Shown piece after piece: positions 55,292-63,020 of a stretch of 64,000 nt of DNA. The notes under the pieces were generated by a model, which searched no databases, was not told the origin of the DNA, and worked only from the letters and a program-made list of their open reading frames with translations. Numbering within the stretch: the first letter of the stretch is position 1; each line of letters begins with the position of its first letter. The position numbers and the translations under genes are program-made. Source of the stretch: Anaerolineaceae bacterium (GTDB lineage: Bacteria > Chloroflexota > Anaerolineae > Anaerolineales > Anaerolineaceae); contig JAJUGU010000001.1 in assembly GCA_029265815.1 (NCBI GenBank), positions 372,001 to 436,000 of the forward strand. Direction: 5' to 3'.

Positions 55292-56302
55292 ATGCCACTG
55301 ACACCAGAAATCCTCGTTCCGCGTTTGGGTGAAGCCTTAATTAGCGAAAACTTACTTCGACCCGATCAATTAGAGCTTGCTCTGGATCGCCAAAAACTTG
55401 AACGAGCGGCTGGTAATTCCATTCCAATTGGTCAACTGCTGGTTGATATGGGATTCATTTCCAGGGATGATCTTGACCAGGCAATCACCAGACAAATTTT
55501 AAAGCTTCAGAGTGCCTTACAAGAGGCGAATAAAAATCTTGAATTGCGCGTTCAACAGCGCACAGAAGAACTCGAAGTTGCTTATAAAAAACTTTCTGAA
55601 CTTGATGAACTGAAATCAAATTTCATCGCGAATGTTTCTCATGAACTACGTACCCCTCTTACACACATTCAGGGATACATAGACCTATTCCTGTCAGGAA
55701 AAGATTATCCCATTACAGATGAGGTCAAGCAGGGCTTGTTGGTGATGCAACATTCAGCTGATCGGCTGAATCGCCTGATTAATGATCTCATTATGTTTTC
55801 AGCTGCTGAAGTTGGGTCCCTGAAGATCAGTAAATCGAATCTGAAAATCAAACACCTCGCTGAAAAATGTATCCAGATTTATCAAGCATCAGCCAAGACC
55901 AAAGATATATCACTCGAGGTAGTAGCCCCTGAAGATGAAATTGAAATCTCAGCAGATGAAGATCGAATCATCTGGGTAATCAATCAATTATTAGACAATG
56001 CCATCAAATATACTGAAAATGGAGGTCATGTCATTCTGGCGATTGAAAAAGATGCCGATGATGCGGTGATTTCCGTTGAGGATAATGGAGTCGGTTTTGA
56101 CCCAGGGCAAATTAATGAAATTTACGAGCCATTCCATCAATTAGATGGGTCATCTAAACGAAAGGTTGGTGGTACTGGAATCGGATTGGCCCTGGTCAGC
56201 CGTATCCTTGATGCACACGGGTCAAGCATCTCTGCCAGTTCTCAGCCTGGCAAGGGCAGTCGTTTCGAATTCCATCTGCCTATCGTCACAAAAAAGGATT
56301 AA
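55292..56302 (+). CDS. soluble histidine kinase with N-terminal MshEN-type domain
   Basis: A 336-residue kinase with no membrane helix. Residues 11-34 (RLGEALISENLLRPDQLELA ending LDRQ) and 45-68 (PIGQLLVDMGFISRDDLDQA ending ITRQ) are two tandem copies of the 24-residue RLG...LL...L..AL..Q motif of the MshEN/GspE-N domain, a c-di-GMP receptor in MshE. Here they are separated by 10 residues. A coiled coil (70-105), HisKA with SHELRTPLTHIQGY (His117), and HATPase with DNGVGFDP and GTGIGLALV follow. AGGAGG sets the ATG at 55292. A GAF kinase and response regulator follow. c-di-GMP binding is inference. Confidence 0.83.
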   Translation: MPLTPEILVPRLGEALISENLLRPDQLELALDRQKLERAAGNSIPIGQLLVDMGFISRDDLDQAITRQILKLQSALQEANKNLELRVQQRTEELEVAYKKLSELDELKSNFIANVSHELRTPLTHIQGYIDLFLSGKDYPITDEVKQGLLVMQHSADRLNRLINDLIMFSAAEVGSLKISKSNLKIKHLAEKCIQIYQASAKTKDISLEVVAPEDEIEISADEDRIIWVINQLLDNAIKYTENGGHVILAIEKDADDAVISVEDNGVGFDPGQINEIYEPFHQLDGSSKRKVGGTGIGLALVSRILDAHGSSISASSQPGKGSRFEFHLPIVTKKD

Positions 56303-56304
56303 TG

Positions 56305-56310
56305 TATAAT
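56305..56310 (+). promoter_or_regulatory. -10 box close to the GAF kinase start
   Basis: TATAAT, preceded by TG, ends 8 bases before ATG 56319, which lacks a ribosome site of its own. It may give a leaderless transcript independent of the upstream kinase gene. Confidence 0.4.
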
Positions 56311-56318
56311 GTTCTCAT

Positions 56319-57557
56319 ATGGAAAAAGTTGAATTTTCCCGGGGGACCGAACAGGAAACGCTGCTCACAATTTCAAATAAAGCAGCGCAGGCAGGGAATT
56401 GGAAAGAAAAGTTAGATAAGATCGTTCAATTCACTCGCCCACACTTCATTTTTGATAACATCGTTATCTATTTTACTGAAATTGAAACAAACCGCATTGA
56501 TGTGCTCTACGCGCGTGCGACCGGTCGTGGAAAATCACAGGGTGCAGATGTCTCTTGGGGTGAATCAATCGCCAATAAGGTTATCGCAGAGAAACGCATG
56601 AACCTTGATATACCTCAATCCTTAAATGTTAACGATCGCCTGCAAATGCCCTATACCCTGGGATTGCCGCTTTCACTTTATGAAAACATGACCGGAGCAT
56701 TAGTTTTCGTTCGTTTTGGTGGACCAGAGTACACGCCAGAGAGTATTCGGTTCGCAGAATTCTTAGCCGATCAGATAAAGTCTGTTGTTCAACAGAAATG
56801 CCTCGAAGATTTCACTAAAATGCTGCAGGCGCAGCGAGATATTACCCGCCTGCAGGGAGATTTTATCAACACCATTTCTCACGAGCTGCGAAACCCGCTC
56901 GGATTTATTAAAGGATACACTACCACTCTTTTACGAGAAGATGCTCATTGGGATCTTAACACCCAACGTGATTTTTTGGAGATTATCGAACGTGAAACAA
57001 ATAACCTGACCGAATTGATTGACAATCTGCTTGATTCGTCACGGCTACAGAGCGGTAAAATGCGCTTTGATTTTCAAATGCTAAGGCTCGATACTCTGAT
57101 CCGTGATGAGGTCAAACGATCTGCTATTTCCAACCCTGATCAAATAGTAAACCTGGATATACCAGAAAATCTTCCACCAATAAAAGGCGATGCACGCAGA
57201 CTTGCCCAGGTATTTGCCAATTTGATCAGCAACACTCATAAATACGCACCAGACTCGACAATTAATATTTCTGTTCGTCCTACTGAGACCACGATGGAAA
57301 TCACCTACTCAGATACCGGACCGGGAATATCAGAAAAATTTCTACCCTTCATTTTTACCCGTTTCTTCCGAGCGCCTGAACAGTCTTTAAACGCGCATGG
57401 ATCTGGATTAGGGCTATCAATATGTAAACAGATCATTGAAAGCCATTATGGCAAAATCAGCGCATTTTCTCCAGCTGGAAGTGGTTTACTTTTTCAAATT
57501 TCTTTGCCATTAAATATTGTTGAACATGAAATTAATCATACGGAAGGGTATTTATGA
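56319..57557 (+). CDS. GAF-domain histidine kinase
   Basis: A 412-residue soluble kinase. A GAF-like sensor domain occupies about residues 10-165, then HisKA with INTISHELRNPLGFIKGY (His188), and HATPase with DTGPGISEKFLPFIFTRFFR and GSGLGLSICKQI. No membrane segment. It sits between the MshEN kinase and a response regulator, to which it is coupled by an ATGA overlap, so it is the more direct partner of that regulator. Confidence 0.87.
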   Translation: MEKVEFSRGTEQETLLTISNKAAQAGNWKEKLDKIVQFTRPHFIFDNIVIYFTEIETNRIDVLYARATGRGKSQGADVSWGESIANKVIAEKRMNLDIPQSLNVNDRLQMPYTLGLPLSLYENMTGALVFVRFGGPEYTPESIRFAEFLADQIKSVVQQKCLEDFTKMLQAQRDITRLQGDFINTISHELRNPLGFIKGYTTTLLREDAHWDLNTQRDFLEIIERETNNLTELIDNLLDSSRLQSGKMRFDFQMLRLDTLIRDEVKRSAISNPDQIVNLDIPENLPPIKGDARRLAQVFANLISNTHKYAPDSTINISVRPTETTMEITYSDTGPGISEKFLPFIFTRFFRAPEQSLNAHGSGLGLSICKQIIESHYGKISAFSPAGSGLLFQISLPLNIVEHEINHTEGYL

Positions 57558-58246
57558 CTGCCAGGATTTTGATTGTTGATGATGAGCCTCTTTACATCAG
57601 ATTATTGAAGGTAAATCTGGAACCTGAGGGATATCAGATCATAACTGCCAGTAATGGCGAAGAAGCCCTTGATATCATTTCTCAGCAAATGCCAGACTTG
57701 ATTATCCTTGATGTAATGATGCCAAAAATGGATGGAATCACAGCCTGCATACGTATTCGTCAATTTTCAAGTGTGCCAATCATACTGCTAACTGCCATGG
57801 GAGAGGAACAGGATCGTGTCCGGGGGTTAAATATTGGTGCTGACGATTATGTTGTCAAACCATTCTCGGCTACCGAGTTGGTTGCCAGAGTAAGAGCAGT
57901 CTTACGCCGAACACAAGATAAAACAGGTGCAGAAAAAACAAATATCTTTGTTCACGGTAATCTAAAGATCGATATTGCAAAAGCTGAGGTTTGGAAAGGT
58001 GAACATCAGGTATACCTCTCGGCAACCGAATATAAGTTGTTGATCCATTTTGCGCATAATCTTGGCAAAGTTCTCAGTGCAGAAGATTTATTAACCGCTA
58101 CATGGGGCCCTGGATACAAGGAAGAAAAAGAAATCCTTTGGGTGAGCATTGCTCGGCTGCGGCAGAAGCTAGAAGATAATCCCCATAACCCGGAACATAT
58201 AGTTACACGCACTGGTTTGGGGTATCAGATGCCAGCGATCGATTGA
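57554..58246 (+). CDS. OmpR-family response regulator
   Basis: A 230-residue regulator with a receiver domain (acceptor Asp in LIILDVMMPKMDG, Lys in VVKPFSATEL) and winged helix (YLSATEYKLLIHFAHNLGK, EKEILWVSIARLRQKLED). The usual RTVDVH of the recognition region is replaced by EILWVS, so its DNA target probably differs from PhoB-like regulators. It is translationally coupled to the GAF kinase. Confidence 0.92.
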   Translation: MTARILIVDDEPLYIRLLKVNLEPEGYQIITASNGEEALDIISQQMPDLIILDVMMPKMDGITACIRIRQFSSVPIILLTAMGEEQDRVRGLNIGADDYVVKPFSATELVARVRAVLRRTQDKTGAEKTNIFVHGNLKIDIAKAEVWKGEHQVYLSATEYKLLIHFAHNLGKVLSAEDLLTATWGPGYKEEKEILWVSIARLRQKLEDNPHNPEHIVTRTGLGYQMPAID

Positions 58247-58286
58247 TCTCATTATTATTGGATTGAGAAGACGGATATTCTGAAAA

Positions 58287-58295
58287 TGCTATAAT
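58287..58295 (+). promoter_or_regulatory. extended -10 promoter TGCTATAAT
   Basis: It is located 42 bases before the ATG of the double-HTH gene, which has a normal GGAG ribosome site in the leader. No clear -35. Confidence 0.5.
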
Positions 58296-58337
58296 AAACT
58301 TACTTTTTGCCAGATCAGAAAAAATGGAGCAATCGCA

Positions 58338-59015
58338 ATGAATCTTGAACTCCCTGAAACCAGAGCGCAAAGAATTGGGAGAATTCTCTCCATACTGCGG
58401 GGGATCGATCAACTTTCAGTGGAAGAAATTGCCTCGTATCTGGGTATTTCTTCTGAGGATTGGTTGAAATTTGAAATTGGAGAATTATCACCCAGCCTCC
58501 CACAATTAGAGTCGGTTGCTAATATTTTTCACATCTCCCTGGATATACTACTGGCAGATATGCCTGCAGAAGTACCTGTAGATGTTGATCCTTCAAAAGT
58601 CGCCGCTTTACATTCACTCCGAGATCGCATCATCGCTGTGACAATCAAGCGTGCCCGTCTTGAACAAAATCGAACACAGAAAGATCTGGCTGCAAGTCTG
58701 GATACTGATGAAACTACCATCGCCGAACTGGAATCAGGCAAGATTTCGATCCCACTCCCTGATCTGGAAGTCATCTGTTCCGAACTTGGAATTTCATTAA
58801 AAACTCTGACATCAGGTCACGAACTTCAATCACAGCAAGAGGTAAAGAATACTCCTGCAAAATCTGAACAGCCATTACCGCTCCCCCCGGATTTGTATAC
58901 CTTTGTTTCCAATTCCTCCAACCTGCCTTACCTCCAGTTGGCGAAAAAATTGAGCGAAATGGACGCAAATAAACTGCGCGGCATTGCAGAAGGTCTTCTG
59001 GAGATTACTTATTAA
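58338..59015 (+). CDS. double XRE-family HTH protein
   Basis: A 225-residue cytoplasmic protein with two helix-turn-helix domains of the Cro/CI type, at about residues 12-62 (SVEEIASYLGISSEDWLKFE) and 96-150 (TQKDLAASLDTDETTIAELE). A Pro-rich linker and a short helical C-terminus follow. The first domain is more diverged. Two HTHs in one chain may let a monomer bind both half-sites. It is followed immediately by a TPR gene, a pairing resembling HTH-TPR regulators split into two proteins; the target is unknown. Confidence 0.8.
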   Translation: MNLELPETRAQRIGRILSILRGIDQLSVEEIASYLGISSEDWLKFEIGELSPSLPQLESVANIFHISLDILLADMPAEVPVDVDPSKVAALHSLRDRIIAVTIKRARLEQNRTQKDLAASLDTDETTIAELESGKISIPLPDLEVICSELGISLKTLTSGHELQSQQEVKNTPAKSEQPLPLPPDLYTFVSNSSNLPYLQLAKKLSEMDANKLRGIAEGLLEITY

Positions 59016-59019
59016 CCCT

Positions 59020-59562
59020 ATGGAAAATGAAATTTACGCTGTCAAAGAACAAGCTTTAAAAGATTATTCAAAAAAACGCTATCAACAGGCAATTGATGGT
59101 TTCAAACATTGCCTTCAGTTTTTTCAAGAAAACGGCGATGAACTTTCCATAGCTGAAATGCAAAATAACCTCTGCGTTACCTATGTTCAAATGAAAAATG
59201 GAACGGAAGCTCTCGCTTTTGTTCAAGGCACCGAGAAAGTCTTTGCCGCACATGGCGATAAAAAAAAGCAAGCGATGGCATTATCGAATACAGCCGCTGC
59301 CCTTGAAGTCCTTCACCGCAATGACGAAGCGTTGGATTTATATCAACAGGCCCTTGATATATTCAAAGAAGTGGGGGAAAAGGAAATGCGCACATCAGTC
59401 CTTCGCCGGGTTGCAGACCTTCAATTACGATCCAAACGCGAATTACAAGCCGTGGCATCCATGGAAGCGGTTTATGATCAAGGGAATGATCATTCGCTAA
59501 AAGATACTTTTTTTCGAACGTTTCTCAAAAACATTCGCAAAATGATCACGAAACAGAATTGA
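59020..59562 (+). CDS. TPR-repeat protein
   Basis: A 180-residue soluble protein with three to four tetratricopeptide repeats (KDYSKKRYQQAIDGFKHC, then MALSNTAAALEVLHRNDEAL, then LDLYQQALDIFKEVGEKEMR). I place the start at ATG 59020, five bases after the XRE stop; a TTG at 58984 inside the previous gene is less likely. Probably a protein-binding partner of the HTH protein. It overlaps the acetyltransferase start by one base (TGATG). Confidence 0.8.
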   Translation: MENEIYAVKEQALKDYSKKRYQQAIDGFKHCLQFFQENGDELSIAEMQNNLCVTYVQMKNGTEALAFVQGTEKVFAAHGDKKKQAMALSNTAAALEVLHRNDEALDLYQQALDIFKEVGEKEMRTSVLRRVADLQLRSKRELQAVASMEAVYDQGNDHSLKDTFFRTFLKNIRKMITKQN

Positions 59563-60419
59563 TGGCGCTCAAGTCTGCCCCTCAATCCACCATTATCCAG
59601 GCAAAAAGTCAAGACACCAGGGTAATTGCCGAATTCATTGATAGAGCCCCCCTTGTGCATCGTCACCTTGATTGGCGTCCCTTAATGCAATGGATTGACC
59701 AGGAACCTTTTTTACTCAAATACGAAAAGGGAAAGATTCAGGGTATCCTTTCCTGCGCCCCCGACCCAGAAGGCATCGCATGGATCCATTGCTTTGCTGC
59801 TGCTGATCCACTCACCGTCCAAAAAACCTGGATGGAATTGCTCGAGTCAGCGAAGAATCATCCTGCTTTAAGCGAATGTACCATTTGTTCTGTCGGATTG
59901 GTGGATTGGTATGCTGCGCTGTTGTCTATTTCAGAATTTAATCTTGTGCAGAACATTGTGGTTCTCTATTGGGATGGGAAACTCCCTCCTGCAATCGCTC
60001 TGACGCCTGAAATCCTCATTCGTCCTATGGAGTATGATGATCTGGATCAGGTTATTGAGGTCGACCATAAAGCATTTTCCCCAATCTGGACCATCTCTCG
60101 ATCCACATTTGATCAGGTCTACACCCAATCAGAACATTCCAACATCGCTGAGATCAATGGTATCATCGCCGGATACGAGATCTCCACCGCCAACCATTTT
60201 TCCGCCCATTTAACCCGACTGGCTGTACGACCCGAATACAAAAAAGCAAACATAGGTTACTCATTGGGCCGCGAAATGCTTGTCTATTTTTCAAAACGTG
60301 GCATACGCCAGATTTCGGTCAATACCCAAAATGATAATATCGCTTCTATCTCACTTTATAAGAAATTAGGGTTTTCTCTTTCAGATGAGTCTTTTCCAGT
60401 ATTTTGTTTAAGAATCTGA
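59562..60419 (+). CDS. two-domain GNAT acetyltransferase
   Basis: A 285-residue protein with two GNAT-fold units. The N-terminal half is degenerate and the C-terminal half (from about 150) has the acetyl-CoA motif LTRLAVRPEYKKANIGYSLG followed by NDNIASISLYKKLGF, as in the RimI group. ATG 59562 is preferred to the TTG at 59559. Co-transcription with the HTH and TPR genes is likely. The acceptor, possibly a protein, is unknown. Confidence 0.82.
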   Translation: MALKSAPQSTIIQAKSQDTRVIAEFIDRAPLVHRHLDWRPLMQWIDQEPFLLKYEKGKIQGILSCAPDPEGIAWIHCFAAADPLTVQKTWMELLESAKNHPALSECTICSVGLVDWYAALLSISEFNLVQNIVVLYWDGKLPPAIALTPEILIRPMEYDDLDQVIEVDHKAFSPIWTISRSTFDQVYTQSEHSNIAEINGIIAGYEISTANHFSAHLTRLAVRPEYKKANIGYSLGREMLVYFSKRGIRQISVNTQNDNIASISLYKKLGFSLSDESFPVFCLRI

Positions 60420-60481
60420 TCGTAGCGATACTGGACAAATCAAATCAATTATGAGAGAATCGTCTGAACATCGGAGGAAAA

Positions 60482-61177
60482 ATGGGAAAACGAGAAGTTG
60501 TGAAACGCCGTAAACAGCAATATGAATCAAAGAACAATTTAACCGTTATTTTGATCATCGCCGCGTTTGCAATTGTAATCGTCGGAATGGTCATTCTTAC
60601 ACAATATAAACCAGTTGGTGATTTTATTGTGCCTGATCGAGAAGTGGCGCAGCAAAGAGATGGCTTAACCATGGGTAACCCAGAAGCAAAGGTTCAGGTC
60701 ATTGAATTCGCTGATTTCCAGTGCCCGGGCTGCGTTAATTACTGGGACGTGTTAGAACCATCGATCATTGAGAATTACATCGACACTGGAAAAGTTTTTT
60801 TCACCTATTCCCCATTTTCATTTTTAGGCTCAGGGCAAACCTGGGATGAGTCTTCAAAAGCTGCTGAAGCTGCATATTGTGCTAGCGATCAACAGAAATT
60901 CTGGGAATATCGTGATCTGATTTTGGCAAACCATAACGGTGAAAACCAGGGAGTCTATACTCGTAACGTTCTTCTCGCATACGCCAAAAAACTAAAACTG
61001 GACATGGATACTTTCACAGAATGCTTCGATTCAGAAAAATATGCCCAGCAAGTTATTGATTCAAACGCCTATGCTGAATCACAGGGTATTACCTATACCC
61101 CGTCTTTCCTGGTCAATGGCACCATCGTCAATGCGGCGGAACTGGTGCAAGCAATCGAGAATGAACTAGCCAAGTAA
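60482..61177 (+). CDS. membrane-anchored DsbA-like thiol-disulfide protein
   Basis: A 231-residue protein with a basic N-terminus, one membrane helix (about 20-40) and an extracytoplasmic thioredoxin-fold domain of the DsbA/BdbD type. The active site is CPGC (Cys81 and Cys84) in FADFQCPGCVNYW, and the cis-Pro loop is YTPSFLVNG. It probably oxidises or isomerises exported proteins, of which this window has many. GGAGG precedes the ATG, and a terminator follows. Confidence 0.9.
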   Translation: MGKREVVKRRKQQYESKNNLTVILIIAAFAIVIVGMVILTQYKPVGDFIVPDREVAQQRDGLTMGNPEAKVQVIEFADFQCPGCVNYWDVLEPSIIENYIDTGKVFFTYSPFSFLGSGQTWDESSKAAEAAYCASDQQKFWEYRDLILANHNGENQGVYTRNVLLAYAKKLKLDMDTFTECFDSEKYAQQVIDSNAYAESQGITYTPSFLVNGTIVNAAELVQAIENELAK

Positions 61178-61190
61178 TTTAGAAATACGC

Positions 61191-61229
61191 ATAATAAAAT
61201 AACCCCGACAACCGGGGTTATTTTATTAT
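61191..61229. terminator. bidirectional rho-independent terminator
   Basis: A 17-bp perfect stem (61191-61207 / 61213-61229, core AATAACCCCG) with a 5-base loop has A/T-runs on both sides. It lies between convergent genes; the DUF554 stop codon falls in its right arm. Confidence 0.9.
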
Positions 61230-61922
61230 GCTGATAATTAATACAATCAGTGGAGCGATGAGTAATGCAGGTAAAAAACTTCCAGTGCGGATCTTTTTAA
61301 TCTCAAGGATGTTGCTGATCGCCAGGCCTGCCAGGATTACCCCACCTGTGGCAGTTAATTCATTCATCATTTCTGGGGTGGCAATCTTTTCTACCTGCTG
61401 CGCCAGAAGGGTGATCCCGCCTTGATACACGAATACCGGTAAAGCCGAAAAGAGAACGCCCACACCAAGGCTGGATGCAAAAGCCATAGCGGCAAATCCA
61501 TCAAGGATCGCCTTGATTAACAGCGTATCAAAATTTCCGGTAAGTCCATCTTGAATCGAACCGAGTATTGCCATAGGTCCGATTATAAAGAGTAAGGTCG
61601 AAGTGAGGAATCCCTTAATGAACCGGGCAGAACCTTCTATCCCGTTGTTTCGATTGAATCTTGCTTCTAATCTGACCCCCAGCTGGGTCAAACCATCTTC
61701 GATCTTCCACCATTCTCCTAACAACATCCCAATTAATAAACTTCCTAACACGATCAGTGCGTTCTCCGTTTTCAGAAAAAGTGAGATTGCATAACTGAAC
61801 GTGAAAAGGCCTAAACCATTGACCACAGTATGTTTTAGACGATCTTTTAATTTTGAACCCAGAAACATTCCCAGCAGTCCTCCTGCCAGAATGGTAGCAA
61901 CATTAATTATTGTTCCGATCAT
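61218..61922 (-). CDS. DUF554 membrane protein
   Basis: A 234-residue integral membrane protein with about seven hydrophobic segments and the family motifs GTIINVATILAGGLLGMFLG at the N-terminus, and IGPMAILGSIQDGLTGN and GGVILAGLAISNILEIKKI later. The family is sometimes called YdfK; transport is suspected, function unknown. It overlaps the adenosyltransferase stop by four bases. Confidence 0.9.
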   Translation of the reverse strand: MIGTIINVATILAGGLLGMFLGSKLKDRLKHTVVNGLGLFTFSYAISLFLKTENALIVLGSLLIGMLLGEWWKIEDGLTQLGVRLEARFNRNNGIEGSARFIKGFLTSTLLFIIGPMAILGSIQDGLTGNFDTLLIKAILDGFAAMAFASSLGVGVLFSALPVFVYQGGITLLAQQVEKIATPEMMNELTATGGVILAGLAISNILEIKKIRTGSFLPALLIAPLIVLIISIIK

Positions 61923-62476
61923 TCACTCTTTTCCTTTGCCAACCTGGGTTTTTTTTTATCAGATTCTTGAATCAACCTGATTTCTAAAACAAATAGTAAT
62001 GATGAAAGCCGATTAAGGTATCGAACCAGATGGATATTGGAAATATCCCCCCGTTCGAATAATTCAGCCGTTCTCCGCTCGGCCCGGCGGGTAATGGCAC
62101 GTGCCATTGATACCGCCGCGCTGGCAGGTGTATCTCCAGGGAGAATAAACCCCTGTGGAGATTCCACGGTCGTGGATAAATCATCGATTTTTGTTTCTAG
62201 TTCTATGATCGATTCGCTAGAAATTTTCCGAAATCTCTCTGCATTTTCAGTTGAAGCTGCGACTTCAGCCATTAGCTCGTATAACCGCCGTTGAATGCCA
62301 ATGATCTCATTGTGATAGTTCTCGGCAGGTAAAAGGCTTCGAGCCATACCCAATGCCGCTGTAAGCTCATCGATGGTGCCCAGTGTTTCCATACGCAGAT
62401 CAAATTTCTTGACACGGTCATCACCAAGAATCCCGGTTGTTCCATCATCACCAGTGCGGGTATAGAATCTGGTCAT
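61919..62476 (-). CDS. PduO-type cob(I)alamin adenosyltransferase
   Basis: A 185-residue enzyme that transfers adenosyl from ATP to cob(I)alamin, making coenzyme B12. TRTGDDGTTGILGDDRVKK at the N-terminus is the ATP-binding signature, and RAITRRAERRTAEL with YLNRLSSLLFVLE is the second conserved region. ATG 62476 with AAGGAG is the right start; the codon at 62494 is not. Its product is the cofactor of the ornithine aminomutase at the window start, although the two are not in one operon. Confidence 0.93.
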   Translation of the reverse strand: MTRFYTRTGDDGTTGILGDDRVKKFDLRMETLGTIDELTAALGMARSLLPAENYHNEIIGIQRRLYELMAEVAASTENAERFRKISSESIIELETKIDDLSTTVESPQGFILPGDTPASAAVSMARAITRRAERRTAELFERGDISNIHLVRYLNRLSSLLFVLEIRLIQESDKKKPRLAKEKSE

Positions 62477-62490
62477 CTTCTCGCTCCTTC

Positions 62491-63018
62491 TCATTTCAAA
62501 TAGAGAAATGGGTAATATTCTTGTGGAAAACTTTTTTCCAGCTCCTCATTCCAGACAAATCCATCATAGACCGCAATTTGATTGAGTTTTTCATCTATTT
62601 GGAGCAGTTTTTCAGATAATTGTTTATCAGTAAATCTCAAAGCATCCATTAGAAGAGCAATGATTACCCTTACACGAACATTGTATTGGTAAGAAGGATC
62701 AATTGCACCATATTCAAGAATCTCATCCACTATCGATCTCCATTGTCGCAACCTCATTGAAAGTTCGGCCTTGATCTTTTTCTCCCATGCAGCTCGGTGA
62801 TGTTCAATAATCCCTTGAGCATGATTAATCGCCTGATCCAATTCTGCATCAATACCCACACGGATGCGCTTCATAGCCAACATCAAGTTTCCGGGTGATA
62901 AAGGCGGAATCGATCCTTTCGATCGCCAAAGGATCACCGTTGATAAAAGATACTCTTCCAATTCAAATAACGAAGATAGGATCAATATCCTGTCTTCGTT
63001 ATGGGTTCGATTCTCCAT
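62491..63018 (-). CDS. hypothetical helical protein, 175 aa
   Basis: A soluble, mostly helical protein (many Leu, Glu, Arg; RLRQWRSIVDEILEYG) with no domain I recognise. The start is probably ATG 63018, two bases after the stop of the peptide-binding-protein gene; TTG 63024 is possible. It lies 14 bases before the adenosyltransferase and surely shares a transcript with it. Function unknown. Confidence 0.7.
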   Translation of the reverse strand: MENRTHNEDRILILSSLFELEEYLLSTVILWRSKGSIPPLSPGNLMLAMKRIRVGIDAELDQAINHAQGIIEHHRAAWEKKIKAELSMRLRQWRSIVDEILEYGAIDPSYQYNVRVRVIIALLMDALRFTDKQLSEKLLQIDEKLNQIAVYDGFVWNEELEKSFPQEYYPFLYLK

Positions 63019-63020
63019 GA

